DNA of 64,000 nucleotides from Dyadobacter jejuensis (lineage in GTDB: Bacteria > Bacteroidota > Bacteroidia > Cytophagales > Spirosomataceae). A model generated the notes under the pieces. The model made no database searches and was not told the origin of the DNA. It saw only the letters and a program-made list of their open reading frames with translations. The stretch spans positions 62,001-126,000 of the forward strand of contig NZ_QGDT01000008.1 in assembly GCF_003149085.1 (NCBI RefSeq), read 5' to 3'. Of the stretch, positions 53,911 to 63,413 are shown piece by piece. The translations under genes were made by a program, and so were the position numbers. Each line of letters starts with the position of its first letter. The stretch's first letter is position 1.

Positions 53911-55671
53911 TTAATTAGTCAAAATGGATGGATTGGTAGTTACCTCTACGTTGGGCAGGGGCCAATAGGCGTGCTGGGAGGCCACATAATTCTGTGCCGC
54001 CTGGCCATAGTCCGATATGACCACATAGCCCGTCTTGGTCCCTTCCGTCAACACACTCGCCCAACGGGTGGCAGGCTTGCCTTTTACATCGACATAGGGG
54101 TAATGCTCTCCATAGTATACCTTTTTGGACAGTTCTTCGAATCGCTGTTTGGTAATACCCCAACGCCGCAAATCGATATGCCTTTCGGCGTGGCCTTCCA
54201 ACGACAATTCCAAAGGCCGCTCCACATACATCAGATGGTCCATCACCTGCGCAGCGGTGTAAGCCTGTTCATCGTGCATAGAGCCAGGGTGCTCGCTGGA
54301 AGCACTGGGACCAATTAGCCTCAGAGCCGAACGATACCTCACTTTATTGATATACCGCAGGGCCTCCGCGACTCCAGCTTCGTCGGTTCCTCCTTGTATC
54401 AGGCACTCAGCGTACATCAAATAGACGTCGGCCAGGCGGATTACCCGTACATTAACCCCCGACCGCTGATTGGGGAAAATATCTTTTTCGTTGGTTACAA
54501 TATCCCAGTTTGAATACTTCCTATAATAGGCCGTTTCCCCATTATTAAAAGCTGCTGCTTGTGCGGGAAGCACCTGGTAGTAGTTCAGGTCCTTATCGTC
54601 CACCAAGGCAATGGAATAGGAAGTGCGTAATGAATAGCTCCGTAAACGCTGGGTACCATCCGCATTTTTAACAAAATTTCGAGTATCGAGCGTATCCATT
54701 GCCTCATTTTTATAGGCCATAATAAGCCATGAGCTAGGGTATACCGACCGATACCCCCCTACCGGACTTACCATATAGCTGTATAAATTAGACACTTGTT
54801 GCTCATCATATGGATTGATTTGAGACTTAAAGGCCAAAGAATAGCTGATCTCCAAAATGGATTCTTTGTTAAATTCCGATTTGGTGGTAAAGTTATCCCC
54901 AATACTAGGCATCAACGAATAGCCATATTCGGGATTCTCAATTACATCTTTAAAATAGGTAATAGCCTGATTATAATCCTTTTCGTACAGATAGGTCATG
55001 CCTAATACGGCCGTTGCAGCCCCCTTCGTAACGCGGCCAATGTCCTTTGTAGCGGTCCATTTGACGGGCAAATTTTCTCGGGCATATTCCAAGTCTTTAA
55101 CAAAAAACTCGAGTACCTTATCGGCGGGCTGGAGTCCTTGGTAAAATTGGCTTTCATCTTCGGGAACAAAATCGAATAACGGGACGCTCCCTTCATTATA
55201 GGAATTGTACAGATACGAATAGAACAGCCCCCTAAAGAAATGTGCTTGTGCTTTGATGATGGTACCTCTGCTGATACTCGCCTCATCCTTATAAGTAGGC
55301 ATTAGCTTGTCAATGGCGTTAATCACCTGGTTAGCCCTGAAAATCCCCGTGTACAAGGCGATCCATTTATTATTAGGAGTGCTGGAACCATTATTAAAAT
55401 TTTGAAGATAATAAATATTGGAGGTGTTGGGCCGCCCATACCCCGGATAGGTCATATCTGCGCGGTTGTTTTCATCTCCGATCGACATGATATTTTGATT
55501 TTTGAAGGCATTATAAACAGCAATCAACCCGGCGTCGGCATCATCTAGATTCTGCCAGAAACTATCCGTCGACATCTCGTTGGGGTTCACCTGAGTGAGA
55601 AAATCGTCGCAGCCGGTCAGGTTCAGCAGGGCCAGTACCAGCAGTAGATATTTGAATCGTATTTTTTTCAT
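53911..55671 (-). CDS. SusD/RagB-family outer-membrane lipoprotein
   Basis: 586 aa. The lipobox ALLNLTGC is followed by DDFLTQVNPNEMSTDSFWQN, a canonical SusD start. The conserved SusD helices HFFRGLFYSYLYNSYNEGSVPLFD, RLADVYLMYAECLIQGG and LELSLEGHAERHIDLRRWG are all present. It caps the SusC channel and binds the imported glycan. Sequence alone does not tell which glycan. It sits 24 bp downstream of the susC gene on the same strand. Confidence 0.95.
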   Translation of the reverse strand: MKKIRFKYLLLVLALLNLTGCDDFLTQVNPNEMSTDSFWQNLDDADAGLIAVYNAFKNQNIMSIGDENNRADMTYPGYGRPNTSNIYYLQNFNNGSSTPNNKWIALYTGIFRANQVINAIDKLMPTYKDEASISRGTIIKAQAHFFRGLFYSYLYNSYNEGSVPLFDFVPEDESQFYQGLQPADKVLEFFVKDLEYARENLPVKWTATKDIGRVTKGAATAVLGMTYLYEKDYNQAITYFKDVIENPEYGYSLMPSIGDNFTTKSEFNKESILEISYSLAFKSQINPYDEQQVSNLYSYMVSPVGGYRSVYPSSWLIMAYKNEAMDTLDTRNFVKNADGTQRLRSYSLRTSYSIALVDDKDLNYYQVLPAQAAAFNNGETAYYRKYSNWDIVTNEKDIFPNQRSGVNVRVIRLADVYLMYAECLIQGGTDEAGVAEALRYINKVRYRSALRLIGPSASSEHPGSMHDEQAYTAAQVMDHLMYVERPLELSLEGHAERHIDLRRWGITKQRFEELSKKVYYGEHYPYVDVKGKPATRWASVLTEGTKTGYVVISDYGQAAQNYVASQHAYWPLPNVEVTTNPSILTN

Positions 55672-55695
55672 CGTAATTTTTTAAAATGTCAGCGA

Positions 55696-58600
55696 TTAGA
55701 ATCCCAATTGAAAACCTACTCGGTATTGTGCACTCATGGGATAAGTCCCTTTGTCGATCCCCCTCGAGGCGAGTCCGTCACCACCTACGTCCGGATTAAA
55801 GCCCATATATCGAGTGAGGGTAATCGGGTTTTGTGCCGCTACATAGAGTCTCAATTTATTTAGTTTAGCCTTTTTAAGAACGCTGGCCGGGAACTCGTAA
55901 CCCAAACTCACGTTACGCAACCGAATAAAGGAACCATCCTCAATCCAGTAGTCAGACCAGCCCCGTGCGTTCAGATGTGAGCCACCTCGGTAGGCAGGAA
56001 TATTAGAGTTCTGATTATCGGAGGAATATTGATATACCAGATCCTGAGCGGTTCCATACTGATAGGCAGCCGTTCTGGTGGCATTGATTAGCTTGGCACC
56101 ATACGACCCGTACCATTGCATGCTGATATCGAAATTCTTGTAGCTAGCATTGAGGTTCAGCCCTATCGTAAACTTAGGAATTCCACTACCCGCATATACC
56201 CGGTCGTCGTTATTGAGCAGGCCATCGCCTTGGTCGGGCACACCATCTCCATCGGTATCCACCGTTTTCTTATCCACATAAATAAGGTCTCCCATTTTGG
56301 CCGTAGGCACCAGTTTCTGATAGGCCGCCAGTTGCTCCTGCGATTTGACGATCCCATTGGTTGGCATCACCATAAACGCCCCTGCTGGTAGCCCCACCTG
56401 AATGACGGTCACCTGATCCACATTGTCGACGTACCCTCCCGAAAGGTAGTTGACCGTATTGGTTCCGGACATTTTCGTGATGGTATTAATGTTGCGGGTA
56501 AAGGTGGCATTGGTGGACCAGGAGAATTTCCCCACTTTTCTATAACCAGCCGACAACTCTACTCCTTTATTGGTCATGTCCCCGACATTGAGTACCACTG
56601 TGGCGTTTTTACCCGCTCCGGTAGTGGGAGGAACCGCCAATGGAAACAGCATATCCCTTTTCTGCGTATTATAGAAGTCGGCGGTAAACGTGAATTTATT
56701 TTTAAAAAATGACATATCCACTCCTATATTACTCTGAACAGAAGTCTCCCATTTCACATTCTTATTGGCATAGCTCGTTTGGGTGTCGCCAAGGCCCAGC
56801 AACTCCGAGCCGTCAGGCCCGAAGGCATAATCTTTGTTGAGGGTGATCGTAGCGGCATTGCTATAATCTAGGAAATTCTGGTTACCGGTCGTTCCCTGGC
56901 TCGCCCTGACCCTTAGGCTACTGATCTTATCGAGCAATGGCTTAAAGAATTCTTCGTCCGAAACATTCCAACCCGCCGAAAAAGAAGGGAATAATCCCCA
57001 GCGATACTTCTTAGAAAACCTGGAGGAGGCATCTCTACGGGCACTCACACTCAGCATGTATTTCCCCTTATAATTATACTGAACCCTTCCGAGCATTCCG
57101 AGTAAGGTGTTGGTCTTGTTTTGGTTATAGCCCGTACCCGACCCCGCATTAGGATCCAGAGTAGCCCCGTTCAAGACCGTAATGTCATTGCTTAACAAAT
57201 CGTACTTTTGAGCAAAAAATGAACTATAGGTATATTCTTCCGCCGTAATACCTCCAAAAACATCGAGATGATGGCCTCCAAAAGTTTTGGTATAACTAAG
57301 GGTATTCTCAAAGGCGAAATTGGAGAGTCGATCACTGAAATTGTACACCCCCGAGCGTACTTGTTGCGGCAGCAGTACCCCATCGTTATCGTAGGTCTTG
57401 ATGAGCGGGTTGATCCGCACGCGCGTGTCGGCGGTACTGCTTCCTCCAAACCGCGTCATAAATTTCAAATCCTTCGTAATCGCATATTCTGCCTGGATAT
57501 TCCCATTGAACTGGCCTCCTTTTCTACGATCTTTTTGTTGGAAAGTAGCGGCCAAATATCCCATATTCTGTGCTTGGCCACTTCCATTGGCGCCTGCGTT
57601 GGTAATGCTCTGCAGGTTAGGATCCACTGGCTGCTGGTAGGGAGCGTATTGATAGATCCTCGACAGCATTCCATATGGCGAATATTGCTGATTTTCGGTC
57701 CGTAGTCCCAAGCTCGTACGAATGGTCCATTTGTTTTTGGTAAAAGAGGTATTGGCCCTAACATTGAACCTTTCGTATCCCGAGTTAATGATCATCCCAT
57801 CCTGCCCAAAATAATTGGCATTGACACTATAGGTCAAATCCTTCGTCCCTCCCCGAACATTCAGGCTATAGTTCTGTATGGCCGCATTATTTTTTTCTAT
57901 GACATTCGTCAAATCAGTATTGTGCAGAAAGCCATCGGTGGTGTTCTCTAAGGGAGACCAGGTGTTCCCCAGATTCGTACCATTCTGATTCTTTTGCCAA
58001 AGAAAATAGCTATACATATAATCTTCGAAATTGGTCCTAGGAACCCCTGATGTAATGTTTTGAATGCCGTAATAGCCGTCTAGGTCCACCTTCATGGTTC
58101 CAGCTTTCCCCTGCTTGGTCGTTATCAGGATTACCCCTCCCGATCCCCTGGTTCCATAGATAGATGCCGAGGCGGCATCCTTCAGTACATCGATGGTGGC
58201 GATCTCACTTATACTTAACTTAGGATCGCCCCAATACGGAATTCCATCTACTACATATAAGGGTTGGTTGGAGCCAGTCACCGAGGTGATACCACGGATT
58301 TGGATATTAGAACTGGCCCCTGGCTCTCCTGAACTCGACTGTACCGACACCCCGGCGATTTGCCCCTGCAAGGCCGTCCCCAAATCCGACGTCGACGACT
58401 TGCTCAACACCTCGTTATCTACCTGTGCCACGGCCCCGGTTACTTCTTTCTTTTTCTGGGTGCCATACCCCACTGCTACTACTTCTTGCAGTTGCACTGC
58501 ATCCTCCATAAGCTGTACGTCTAGCTTAGCCTTGCCGCCAATGCTGGCTGCCTGCGTAACGAATCCTACAAAAGAAAAAACTAAGGTCCCTTTGGCAGGA

Positions 58601-58806
58601 GCCTTTATCTGGTAATACCCCTCCCCATCGGTGGTGGTGCCATTTTGAGTACCCTTGAGGAGGACCGTCACCCCGGGTATGCGCTCGCCCTCGGGGCCGG
58701 TGACCGTACCACTCACCGTTTGCGCCAGAGTGGGCAAACTAGCTAGCACAAGTAAAAATACAAAAACTCCTACTCTCATAGGAATACAGTCTATCCTTTT
58801 CTTCAT
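55696..58806 (-). CDS. SusC/RagA-family TonB-dependent outer-membrane transporter
   Basis: 1036 aa. The signal peptide ends near LPTLAQ. The carboxypeptidase-regulatory-like domain (VSGTVTGPEGERIPGVTVLLKGT) occupies about 30-115. The TonB box LQEVVAVGYGTQKKKEVTGAV and the plug with ASASIYGTRGSGGVILITTKQGK follow, and the barrel ends in the terminal aromatic motif GFQLGF. It imports an oligomer with the SusD partner. A 780-bp AT-rich region lies upstream; no complete promoter was found there. Confidence 0.96.
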   Translation of the reverse strand: MKKRIDCIPMRVGVFVFLLVLASLPTLAQTVSGTVTGPEGERIPGVTVLLKGTQNGTTTDGEGYYQIKAPAKGTLVFSFVGFVTQAASIGGKAKLDVQLMEDAVQLQEVVAVGYGTQKKKEVTGAVAQVDNEVLSKSSTSDLGTALQGQIAGVSVQSSSGEPGASSNIQIRGITSVTGSNQPLYVVDGIPYWGDPKLSISEIATIDVLKDAASASIYGTRGSGGVILITTKQGKAGTMKVDLDGYYGIQNITSGVPRTNFEDYMYSYFLWQKNQNGTNLGNTWSPLENTTDGFLHNTDLTNVIEKNNAAIQNYSLNVRGGTKDLTYSVNANYFGQDGMIINSGYERFNVRANTSFTKNKWTIRTSLGLRTENQQYSPYGMLSRIYQYAPYQQPVDPNLQSITNAGANGSGQAQNMGYLAATFQQKDRRKGGQFNGNIQAEYAITKDLKFMTRFGGSSTADTRVRINPLIKTYDNDGVLLPQQVRSGVYNFSDRLSNFAFENTLSYTKTFGGHHLDVFGGITAEEYTYSSFFAQKYDLLSNDITVLNGATLDPNAGSGTGYNQNKTNTLLGMLGRVQYNYKGKYMLSVSARRDASSRFSKKYRWGLFPSFSAGWNVSDEEFFKPLLDKISSLRVRASQGTTGNQNFLDYSNAATITLNKDYAFGPDGSELLGLGDTQTSYANKNVKWETSVQSNIGVDMSFFKNKFTFTADFYNTQKRDMLFPLAVPPTTGAGKNATVVLNVGDMTNKGVELSAGYRKVGKFSWSTNATFTRNINTITKMSGTNTVNYLSGGYVDNVDQVTVIQVGLPAGAFMVMPTNGIVKSQEQLAAYQKLVPTAKMGDLIYVDKKTVDTDGDGVPDQGDGLLNNDDRVYAGSGIPKFTIGLNLNASYKNFDISMQWYGSYGAKLINATRTAAYQYGTAQDLVYQYSSDNQNSNIPAYRGGSHLNARGWSDYWIEDGSFIRLRNVSLGYEFPASVLKKAKLNKLRLYVAAQNPITLTRYMGFNPDVGGDGLASRGIDKGTYPMSAQYRVGFQLGF

Positions 58807-59122
58807 AGAATGATCAGATTTCTGATGGTAATAAAGTTCAAACCAAACCCGTATGTAACCGATATGGCCAAATAGTATTATTTAATGAATCGTTCTTTTG
58901 AATCAGAAGACATGACGGAGCCTGTCTATAGCCTAACAACCTATTAACCTACTTGTTATCAGCCTATATAAAACCCTAATCCTTCAAATGCTTATAAATA
59001 CGCTCAGGAAGTACTAATATGCACCATGTCAACATTTAACAATAAAAAAAACACTTCTCTTAATTTTACACCCACTTGCGCCTAGGGTATATGAATTTAC
59101 AGTCTATTAATAGAATTATATA

Positions 59123-59130
59123 CAAATGTA
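59123..59130 (-). promoter_or_regulatory. -7 element TACATTTG, possible start for the second susCD operon
   Basis: TAnnTTTG match on the minus strand, about 320 bp upstream of the susC ATG, a leader length similar to that of the first susC. The nearest TTTG is 26 nt upstream, too far for a normal -33 box. Confidence 0.35.
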
Positions 59131-59480
59131 TTTTGTATACGGAGATAGACTTATAACAAAATTAGCAAGAACCAATACTATTTTAGTATTCATATACTTT
59201 TGGGGCCAATTTATTGTATTTTTCCAATGTTAAACTAAGTTCTATATGAAGTATAATTGATGTTAATATTTCAGATATATAGGAAGATACAACAATTAAA
59301 CCTAGGTGACTTAATATCAGAGTTTTGACCAACAATCTTTGATAAATACTAATCGTACTAGAAAAAGGGGACAGGCAATTTACTTGTACCCTAAAGTTAC
59401 AAATAAGACAACTTAGGTACCCCCTCCGACTTTTGGAGCTCACAGTCGATGGAGCAGAGAAAGGGAATCATTTATCATGC

Positions 59481-59523
59481 AAAAAGCCTATTATTCAATG
59501 TTTTAAATTGAATAATAGGCTTT
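59481..59523 (-). terminator. Terminator of the siderophore receptor / PepSY operon
   Basis: Perfect 17-bp stem AAAGCCTATTATTCAAT / ATTGAATAATAGGCTTT with a 7-nt loop and TTTTT after it on the minus strand. Confidence 0.9.
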
Positions 59524-59587
59524 AGCGTGATAGAATGATACTAGTGGTAAGGAGCGTAGTACGGCGTACTTACGTCGCCTTTCGGCA

Positions 59588-60733
59588 TTAAGCTTCCACG
59601 ATAGTTGGGTAAGTCTTGCTCCCTTTCCTTTTAAATTTCCTTCCAAACCAAAGTAAAGCCCCCGTTACAGGCAAGCTAGCAATTACCAGGCTCGACAAAA
59701 AAGCGATGATTTTGCCGGGGAGTCCTCCAATGGCCCCTATATGGATATCGTAGTTCATCCTTAATATTTTATCCGGGAATTTGGCTTGTTCATATTTACC
59801 ATATATTCCAGTGGTTTCCAGCTCTTTCAGCGTATGTTGGTCGAAAAATCTAAAATCGGTATCATAGAAAAGCCCTTCACTATTCGACACTTCTACATAG
59901 ACACTTTCATCCTTACTAGCGGGATAATGAATTTCGTAAGCCTTGGCCTCCGGCGATTCCCGCTGAAGCTGATCGATCAACCTATCGTATGCAACCGTGG
60001 TGGAATCGGTAGGCTTTCCTACATTTTCTGGAATAATAAACTTGGCCTCTTTCTCCCCGCCAGTTGATTTATAAACGACGTATTTGAGCCAGTTATAACT
60101 AATTAATGAGCCAGTGAATGCTAAAGTAAAGGCAAAAATCCATACGTATATACCAACCACCGTATGCAGATCGAAGTTCTTCCTTTTCCATCGGGTGGTA
60201 GCCTTCCAATCGAATTTCAGACGTTGTTTTAATCCATTAGATTTTTTGGGTATCCACAACCATACACCCGAAACGATAATGAGCAAAAAGAGCAATACAG
60301 AGGCAGCAACCACCTGCTCACCTATTTCTCTAGGCAGCCAAAGCCGTAAATGTCCTTTCAAAATAAAGGCAAAGAATCCTTCCAAGCGATTTTCAACGCG
60401 TATGATCTCCCCCGAGTAGGGGTTCAGAAACACACTTTGATAGAATTCGGGAGTTTTATCATAAAATACCACCTCCAAGGCATCTCCCGCCTTCTTATAA
60501 ATGGTACCATGGATACTATTCTGGGGAAAAACACCTTGGGCTATCTCCTTGGCCTGGGAGGGGGTTATCATGGCTTGTTGCTGAGGCACAACCTTTTGAT
60601 AATCGTCAGATAGCCCTTCTATCTCCTCTTTAAAAGCCCAAAAACAACCGGTAATAGCCACCACAAATACCACTGCGCCTGTTACTAAACCCAGGATTTT
60701 ATGAATCTCGAATAATAATTTTCTAACGTTCAT
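59588..60733 (-). CDS. PepSY-domain iron-regulated membrane protein (PiuB-like)
   Basis: About 381 aa from ATG 60733 (MNVRKLLFEIHKILG); an upstream GTG is possible. PepSY_TM topology: helix 1 (ILGLVTGAVVFVVAITGCFWAF), helix 2 (VVAASVLLFLLIIVSGVWLWIP), helix 3 (VGIYVWIFAFTLAFTGSLISY) and helix 4 near the C-terminus (IIAFLSSLVIASLPVTGALLWFG). The conserved WKRKNFDLHTVVGIY and MNYDIHIGAIGG carry His residues thought to bind heme or metal. These proteins accompany siderophore receptors and probably reduce or release iron at the inner membrane. It lies 55 bp after the TonB receptor gene. Confidence 0.92.
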   Translation of the reverse strand: MNVRKLLFEIHKILGLVTGAVVFVVAITGCFWAFKEEIEGLSDDYQKVVPQQQAMITPSQAKEIAQGVFPQNSIHGTIYKKAGDALEVVFYDKTPEFYQSVFLNPYSGEIIRVENRLEGFFAFILKGHLRLWLPREIGEQVVAASVLLFLLIIVSGVWLWIPKKSNGLKQRLKFDWKATTRWKRKNFDLHTVVGIYVWIFAFTLAFTGSLISYNWLKYVVYKSTGGEKEAKFIIPENVGKPTDSTTVAYDRLIDQLQRESPEAKAYEIHYPASKDESVYVEVSNSEGLFYDTDFRFFDQHTLKELETTGIYGKYEQAKFPDKILRMNYDIHIGAIGGLPGKIIAFLSSLVIASLPVTGALLWFGRKFKRKGSKTYPTIVEA

Positions 60734-60788
60734 CTTTTCAAACACGTAAAAAGAGCAAACCGGAGTCTGCTCTTTTGGAGGTTATCTT

Positions 60789-63203
60789 CTAAAAATTATA
60801 AGTAATATTAGCCAAAATTGCCCTAGGAGTCTGAGGGGTAATGGTCGTCCAACCCTTGTAATATTCCTTATTAAAGGCATTATTAAGTTTAAGTCCTATA
60901 TGGTAATTGGAGGCTCTGTAAAACAAGGAGGCATTGGCAATGGTATAGGCAGGGAGGATAAATTCATTGGTAGAGGCATAATTAATGGCAAAGCGCTCAC
61001 TAGAACCATTAAAGCCAAGGCCAAATCCAAATCCTTCTAATTTTCCTACTGGAAGTTCGTAATTGGCCCAGAAGTTGTACAAGGTCTTGGCACCTGCATC
61101 TAAGGACCTTCTATTCAGAATCTCTTCGTTATCCGACTTGGTAGTTTCACTATCATTATTGCTATAGCCCGCTCGTATATTAAGCCCCTTTACAGGATTG
61201 GCATTTAGCTCTACCTCGAAGCCCCTACTGTAAACCTCCCCGCCTTGAATCTTATTAAAAATAGAAGTAGGGTCGGTGATCACCTGGTTCTTCACCTTAA
61301 TATCGTAATAACTTAGCGTAAGATTTAACTTATTCTTCATGAGATTGGTCTTTATACCAAATTCAAGCTGGTTGGCCTGTTCGGGCTTGAATGATTTAAA
61401 AGTTTGAGGACCCTCGTCAGGATTCCCCACCAATGCAGGAGCCACATTGGTAAAACCATTTTGATAATTGGCAAACACCGATACTTGACCCAATACAGGT
61501 TGGTAGAGCAGGCCAAATTTAGGCGACAAGGTGGTTTGGTTATAATCATCATCAGAGGTATCCAAATCGCCCCGATTATTAAATCGGTCGAGGCGAAGGC
61601 CCACCATTCCGGAAAGTCGACGGGTAAAGTTGATTACATCGGAGGCATAGACGCTAAATGTTTCATATTGGGTTTTAGAGTTGCCCACTGGCTGAGTAGA
61701 CAAGGCAGCATCTACCCCTGAAGTCGACAAGGGGTATGCGGTATCTTCGACGGCGGCGGTATAAGGGTAGTCGCCATTAGCCCCTCCCTGGGGGGTAACA
61801 TTGCCATAAAAAGCATAACCACTATTATTGCTAATAGCAGTGGCTGTAAAATAATCTAAACCGATCACGACTCTATTCCGCAAGGCACCTAGTTTCAAAT
61901 CACCTATAAAATTCTGCTGAATGTCACCGGTTTGGGTGCTGGCATTTTGCTTATTGACAAAGCGGGTGAAGGTTACCGTATCGAATACACCTAAGTCGTA
62001 CAAGTAAGAATAATAACCTTTGGTGGACGTGTTGCTCTTGGACACCAAGGTTTGAGATTGCCAGCGATCCGATAGTTTATAGTCCATCTCTACCCGATAA
62101 TTTTGGGTAGGATTCTTGAGCGACAGATCGTTGCTAGTAAAGGACAATTTATTATTATAGCCCAATTCTTCCAGATTTTTCGCCTTGGTTGGAGCCGCCC
62201 GGTTTAAGAACAAGAACATCGGGTTGGTCTGTTCGGCCTGGGTGATTTCGCCATAAAAGGAAAACGACAGCCTATTATTGACCTGATAAGATAAGGATGG
62301 AGCGATAAAGAACGACTTTCGAAATCCGGCATCCTGAAAGCTCTGTTGCGTGGCATATGAGGTATTGAGCCTAAAGTATATTTGCTTCTCCTTGCTCAGA
62401 GGGGTGTTAAAATCCGCCGTAAGTTGATTGAGGCCATAAGACCCCGTCGTAAAAGACAAAGCTCCACCGGTTCCGATGTACGGTTTTTTGGTCACTACAT
62501 TAATAAGTCCTCCATAAGCACTTACTGCATTCCCAAACAGGGTGGCAGAAGGCCCCTTCAATACTTCTATTCGCTCTATGTTTGCAGGGTTGATGGTCCC
62601 ATTGGTAAGTCCCGGAAGGCCATTGACGAGCTTAGGCTGAACTGAAAACCCTCGAAGCGTAAAATATCCCGCTCCATCACCCCCTCTACCCGTACTCGTC
62701 CACAGGTTATCCACTCCCGCAGCGTTTTTTAGGGCATCGTCAAAATTGGTCACTATTTGCGATTGCAATAGGTAATTGGTAATGGTGCTATATACCTGCG
62801 TATTTTCAAAATCCCGAATGGGGAGTTTGGAAACATAGGCCGTTTCATTTCTTGAAAACTTATTATCCCTTTCACCGGAAACTACAACCTCCCTCAGGAT
62901 CTCATCCCCTTCAAAAAGTATAATTCCCTTGAGGTCCACACTCCCTTTTATAGCCTGAAAAGGAAGTTCCTTGGTTTTAAATCCTACCGAGCTAACCAGC
63001 AACACGTGCTCTCCTTCCGGTACACCCGACAACTCAAAATACCCCTTCTCATCGGACTGGGTACCGATTTCATGGTTCTTAATCATCACCGATACACCCA
63101 CCAAAGCGTTTTGGGCGTTATCAGTAATCACTCCTTTCACCTTCTGCGCCTGGGCATAACACCCCATGGAGAAGAATAGTATAAAAGCTACAAAATGCTT
63201 CAT
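60789..63203 (-). CDS. TonB-dependent siderophore-type receptor
   Basis: 804 aa. The signal peptide MKHFVAFILFFSMGCYAQAQ is followed by a carboxypeptidase-regulatory-like domain (VKGVITDNAQNALVGVSVMIKN). The plug domain (QIVTNFDDALKNAAGVDN...GGDGAGYFTLRGFSVQPKLVNGLPG, then IERIEVLKGPSATLFGN) and a 22-strand barrel ending in ANITYNF follow. The plug is of the FhuA/FecA siderophore type. The PepSY gene downstream supports ferric-siderophore uptake. A well-formed promoter and a palindrome that could be an iron-responsive operator lie upstream. Confidence 0.95.
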   Translation of the reverse strand: MKHFVAFILFFSMGCYAQAQKVKGVITDNAQNALVGVSVMIKNHEIGTQSDEKGYFELSGVPEGEHVLLVSSVGFKTKELPFQAIKGSVDLKGIILFEGDEILREVVVSGERDNKFSRNETAYVSKLPIRDFENTQVYSTITNYLLQSQIVTNFDDALKNAAGVDNLWTSTGRGGDGAGYFTLRGFSVQPKLVNGLPGLTNGTINPANIERIEVLKGPSATLFGNAVSAYGGLINVVTKKPYIGTGGALSFTTGSYGLNQLTADFNTPLSKEKQIYFRLNTSYATQQSFQDAGFRKSFFIAPSLSYQVNNRLSFSFYGEITQAEQTNPMFLFLNRAAPTKAKNLEELGYNNKLSFTSNDLSLKNPTQNYRVEMDYKLSDRWQSQTLVSKSNTSTKGYYSYLYDLGVFDTVTFTRFVNKQNASTQTGDIQQNFIGDLKLGALRNRVVIGLDYFTATAISNNSGYAFYGNVTPQGGANGDYPYTAAVEDTAYPLSTSGVDAALSTQPVGNSKTQYETFSVYASDVINFTRRLSGMVGLRLDRFNNRGDLDTSDDDYNQTTLSPKFGLLYQPVLGQVSVFANYQNGFTNVAPALVGNPDEGPQTFKSFKPEQANQLEFGIKTNLMKNKLNLTLSYYDIKVKNQVITDPTSIFNKIQGGEVYSRGFEVELNANPVKGLNIRAGYSNNDSETTKSDNEEILNRRSLDAGAKTLYNFWANYELPVGKLEGFGFGLGFNGSSERFAINYASTNEFILPAYTIANASLFYRASNYHIGLKLNNAFNKEYYKGWTTITPQTPRAILANITYNF

Positions 63204-63241
63204 TGTATTTATTTAGACTGATTATATATTGAACACGCCAG

Positions 63242-63273
63242 CAAAAGTACAAGAAAAGCATAGCCCTCCAAAA
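63242..63273 (-). promoter_or_regulatory. Bacteroidota promoter of the siderophore operon
   Basis: Minus strand: TTTTG (63273-63269), 19-nt spacer, TACTTTTG (63249-63242). Both boxes and spacing match the consensus. Predicted start is near 63236, about 33 nt before the ATG. Confidence 0.65.
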
Positions 63274-63279
63274 CTATTT

Positions 63280-63290
63280 AGAATTATTCT
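63280..63290. promoter_or_regulatory. Palindrome AGAATTATTCT next to the -33 box
   Basis: 5-1-5 inverted repeat 6 bp upstream of the -33 TTTTG, in an AT-rich block. Position and gene function suggest an iron-responsive (Fur-like) operator, but it does not match the classic 19-bp Fur box. Confidence 0.35.
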
Positions 63291-63413
63291 TATTAAATTT
63301 TAATGAACTAAAAAACGGGAGCAGAAAGTGATCAATTCCGCTCAATAAAAGACGGCCCCTAGCTTATTCACCAAGAAACAGCAGTATTCCTACCCATGGG
63401 ACATAAGTTAGGG

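Larger units (their letters stand above)
58807..59587. other. AT-rich region upstream of the second susC
   Basis: 781 bp with no convincing gene (an 86-codon minus-strand frame is low-quality). It contains a TACATTTG -7 match (59123-59130, minus) without a good -33 box, the TTTTGTATAC element shared with the first susC leader (59131-59140) and the terminator of the siderophore operon. Confidence 0.55.

Noticed and set aside
30290-59362. 12-mer AATCGTACTAGA shared by two intergenic regions (30290-30301 and 59351-59362)
   Set aside because: Matches of this length are expected by chance between any two places in 64 kb; no positional logic.
59183-59443. 86-codon open frame on the minus strand
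   Set aside because: Very AT-rich, biased composition, and inside the region upstream of susC; reads like chance.
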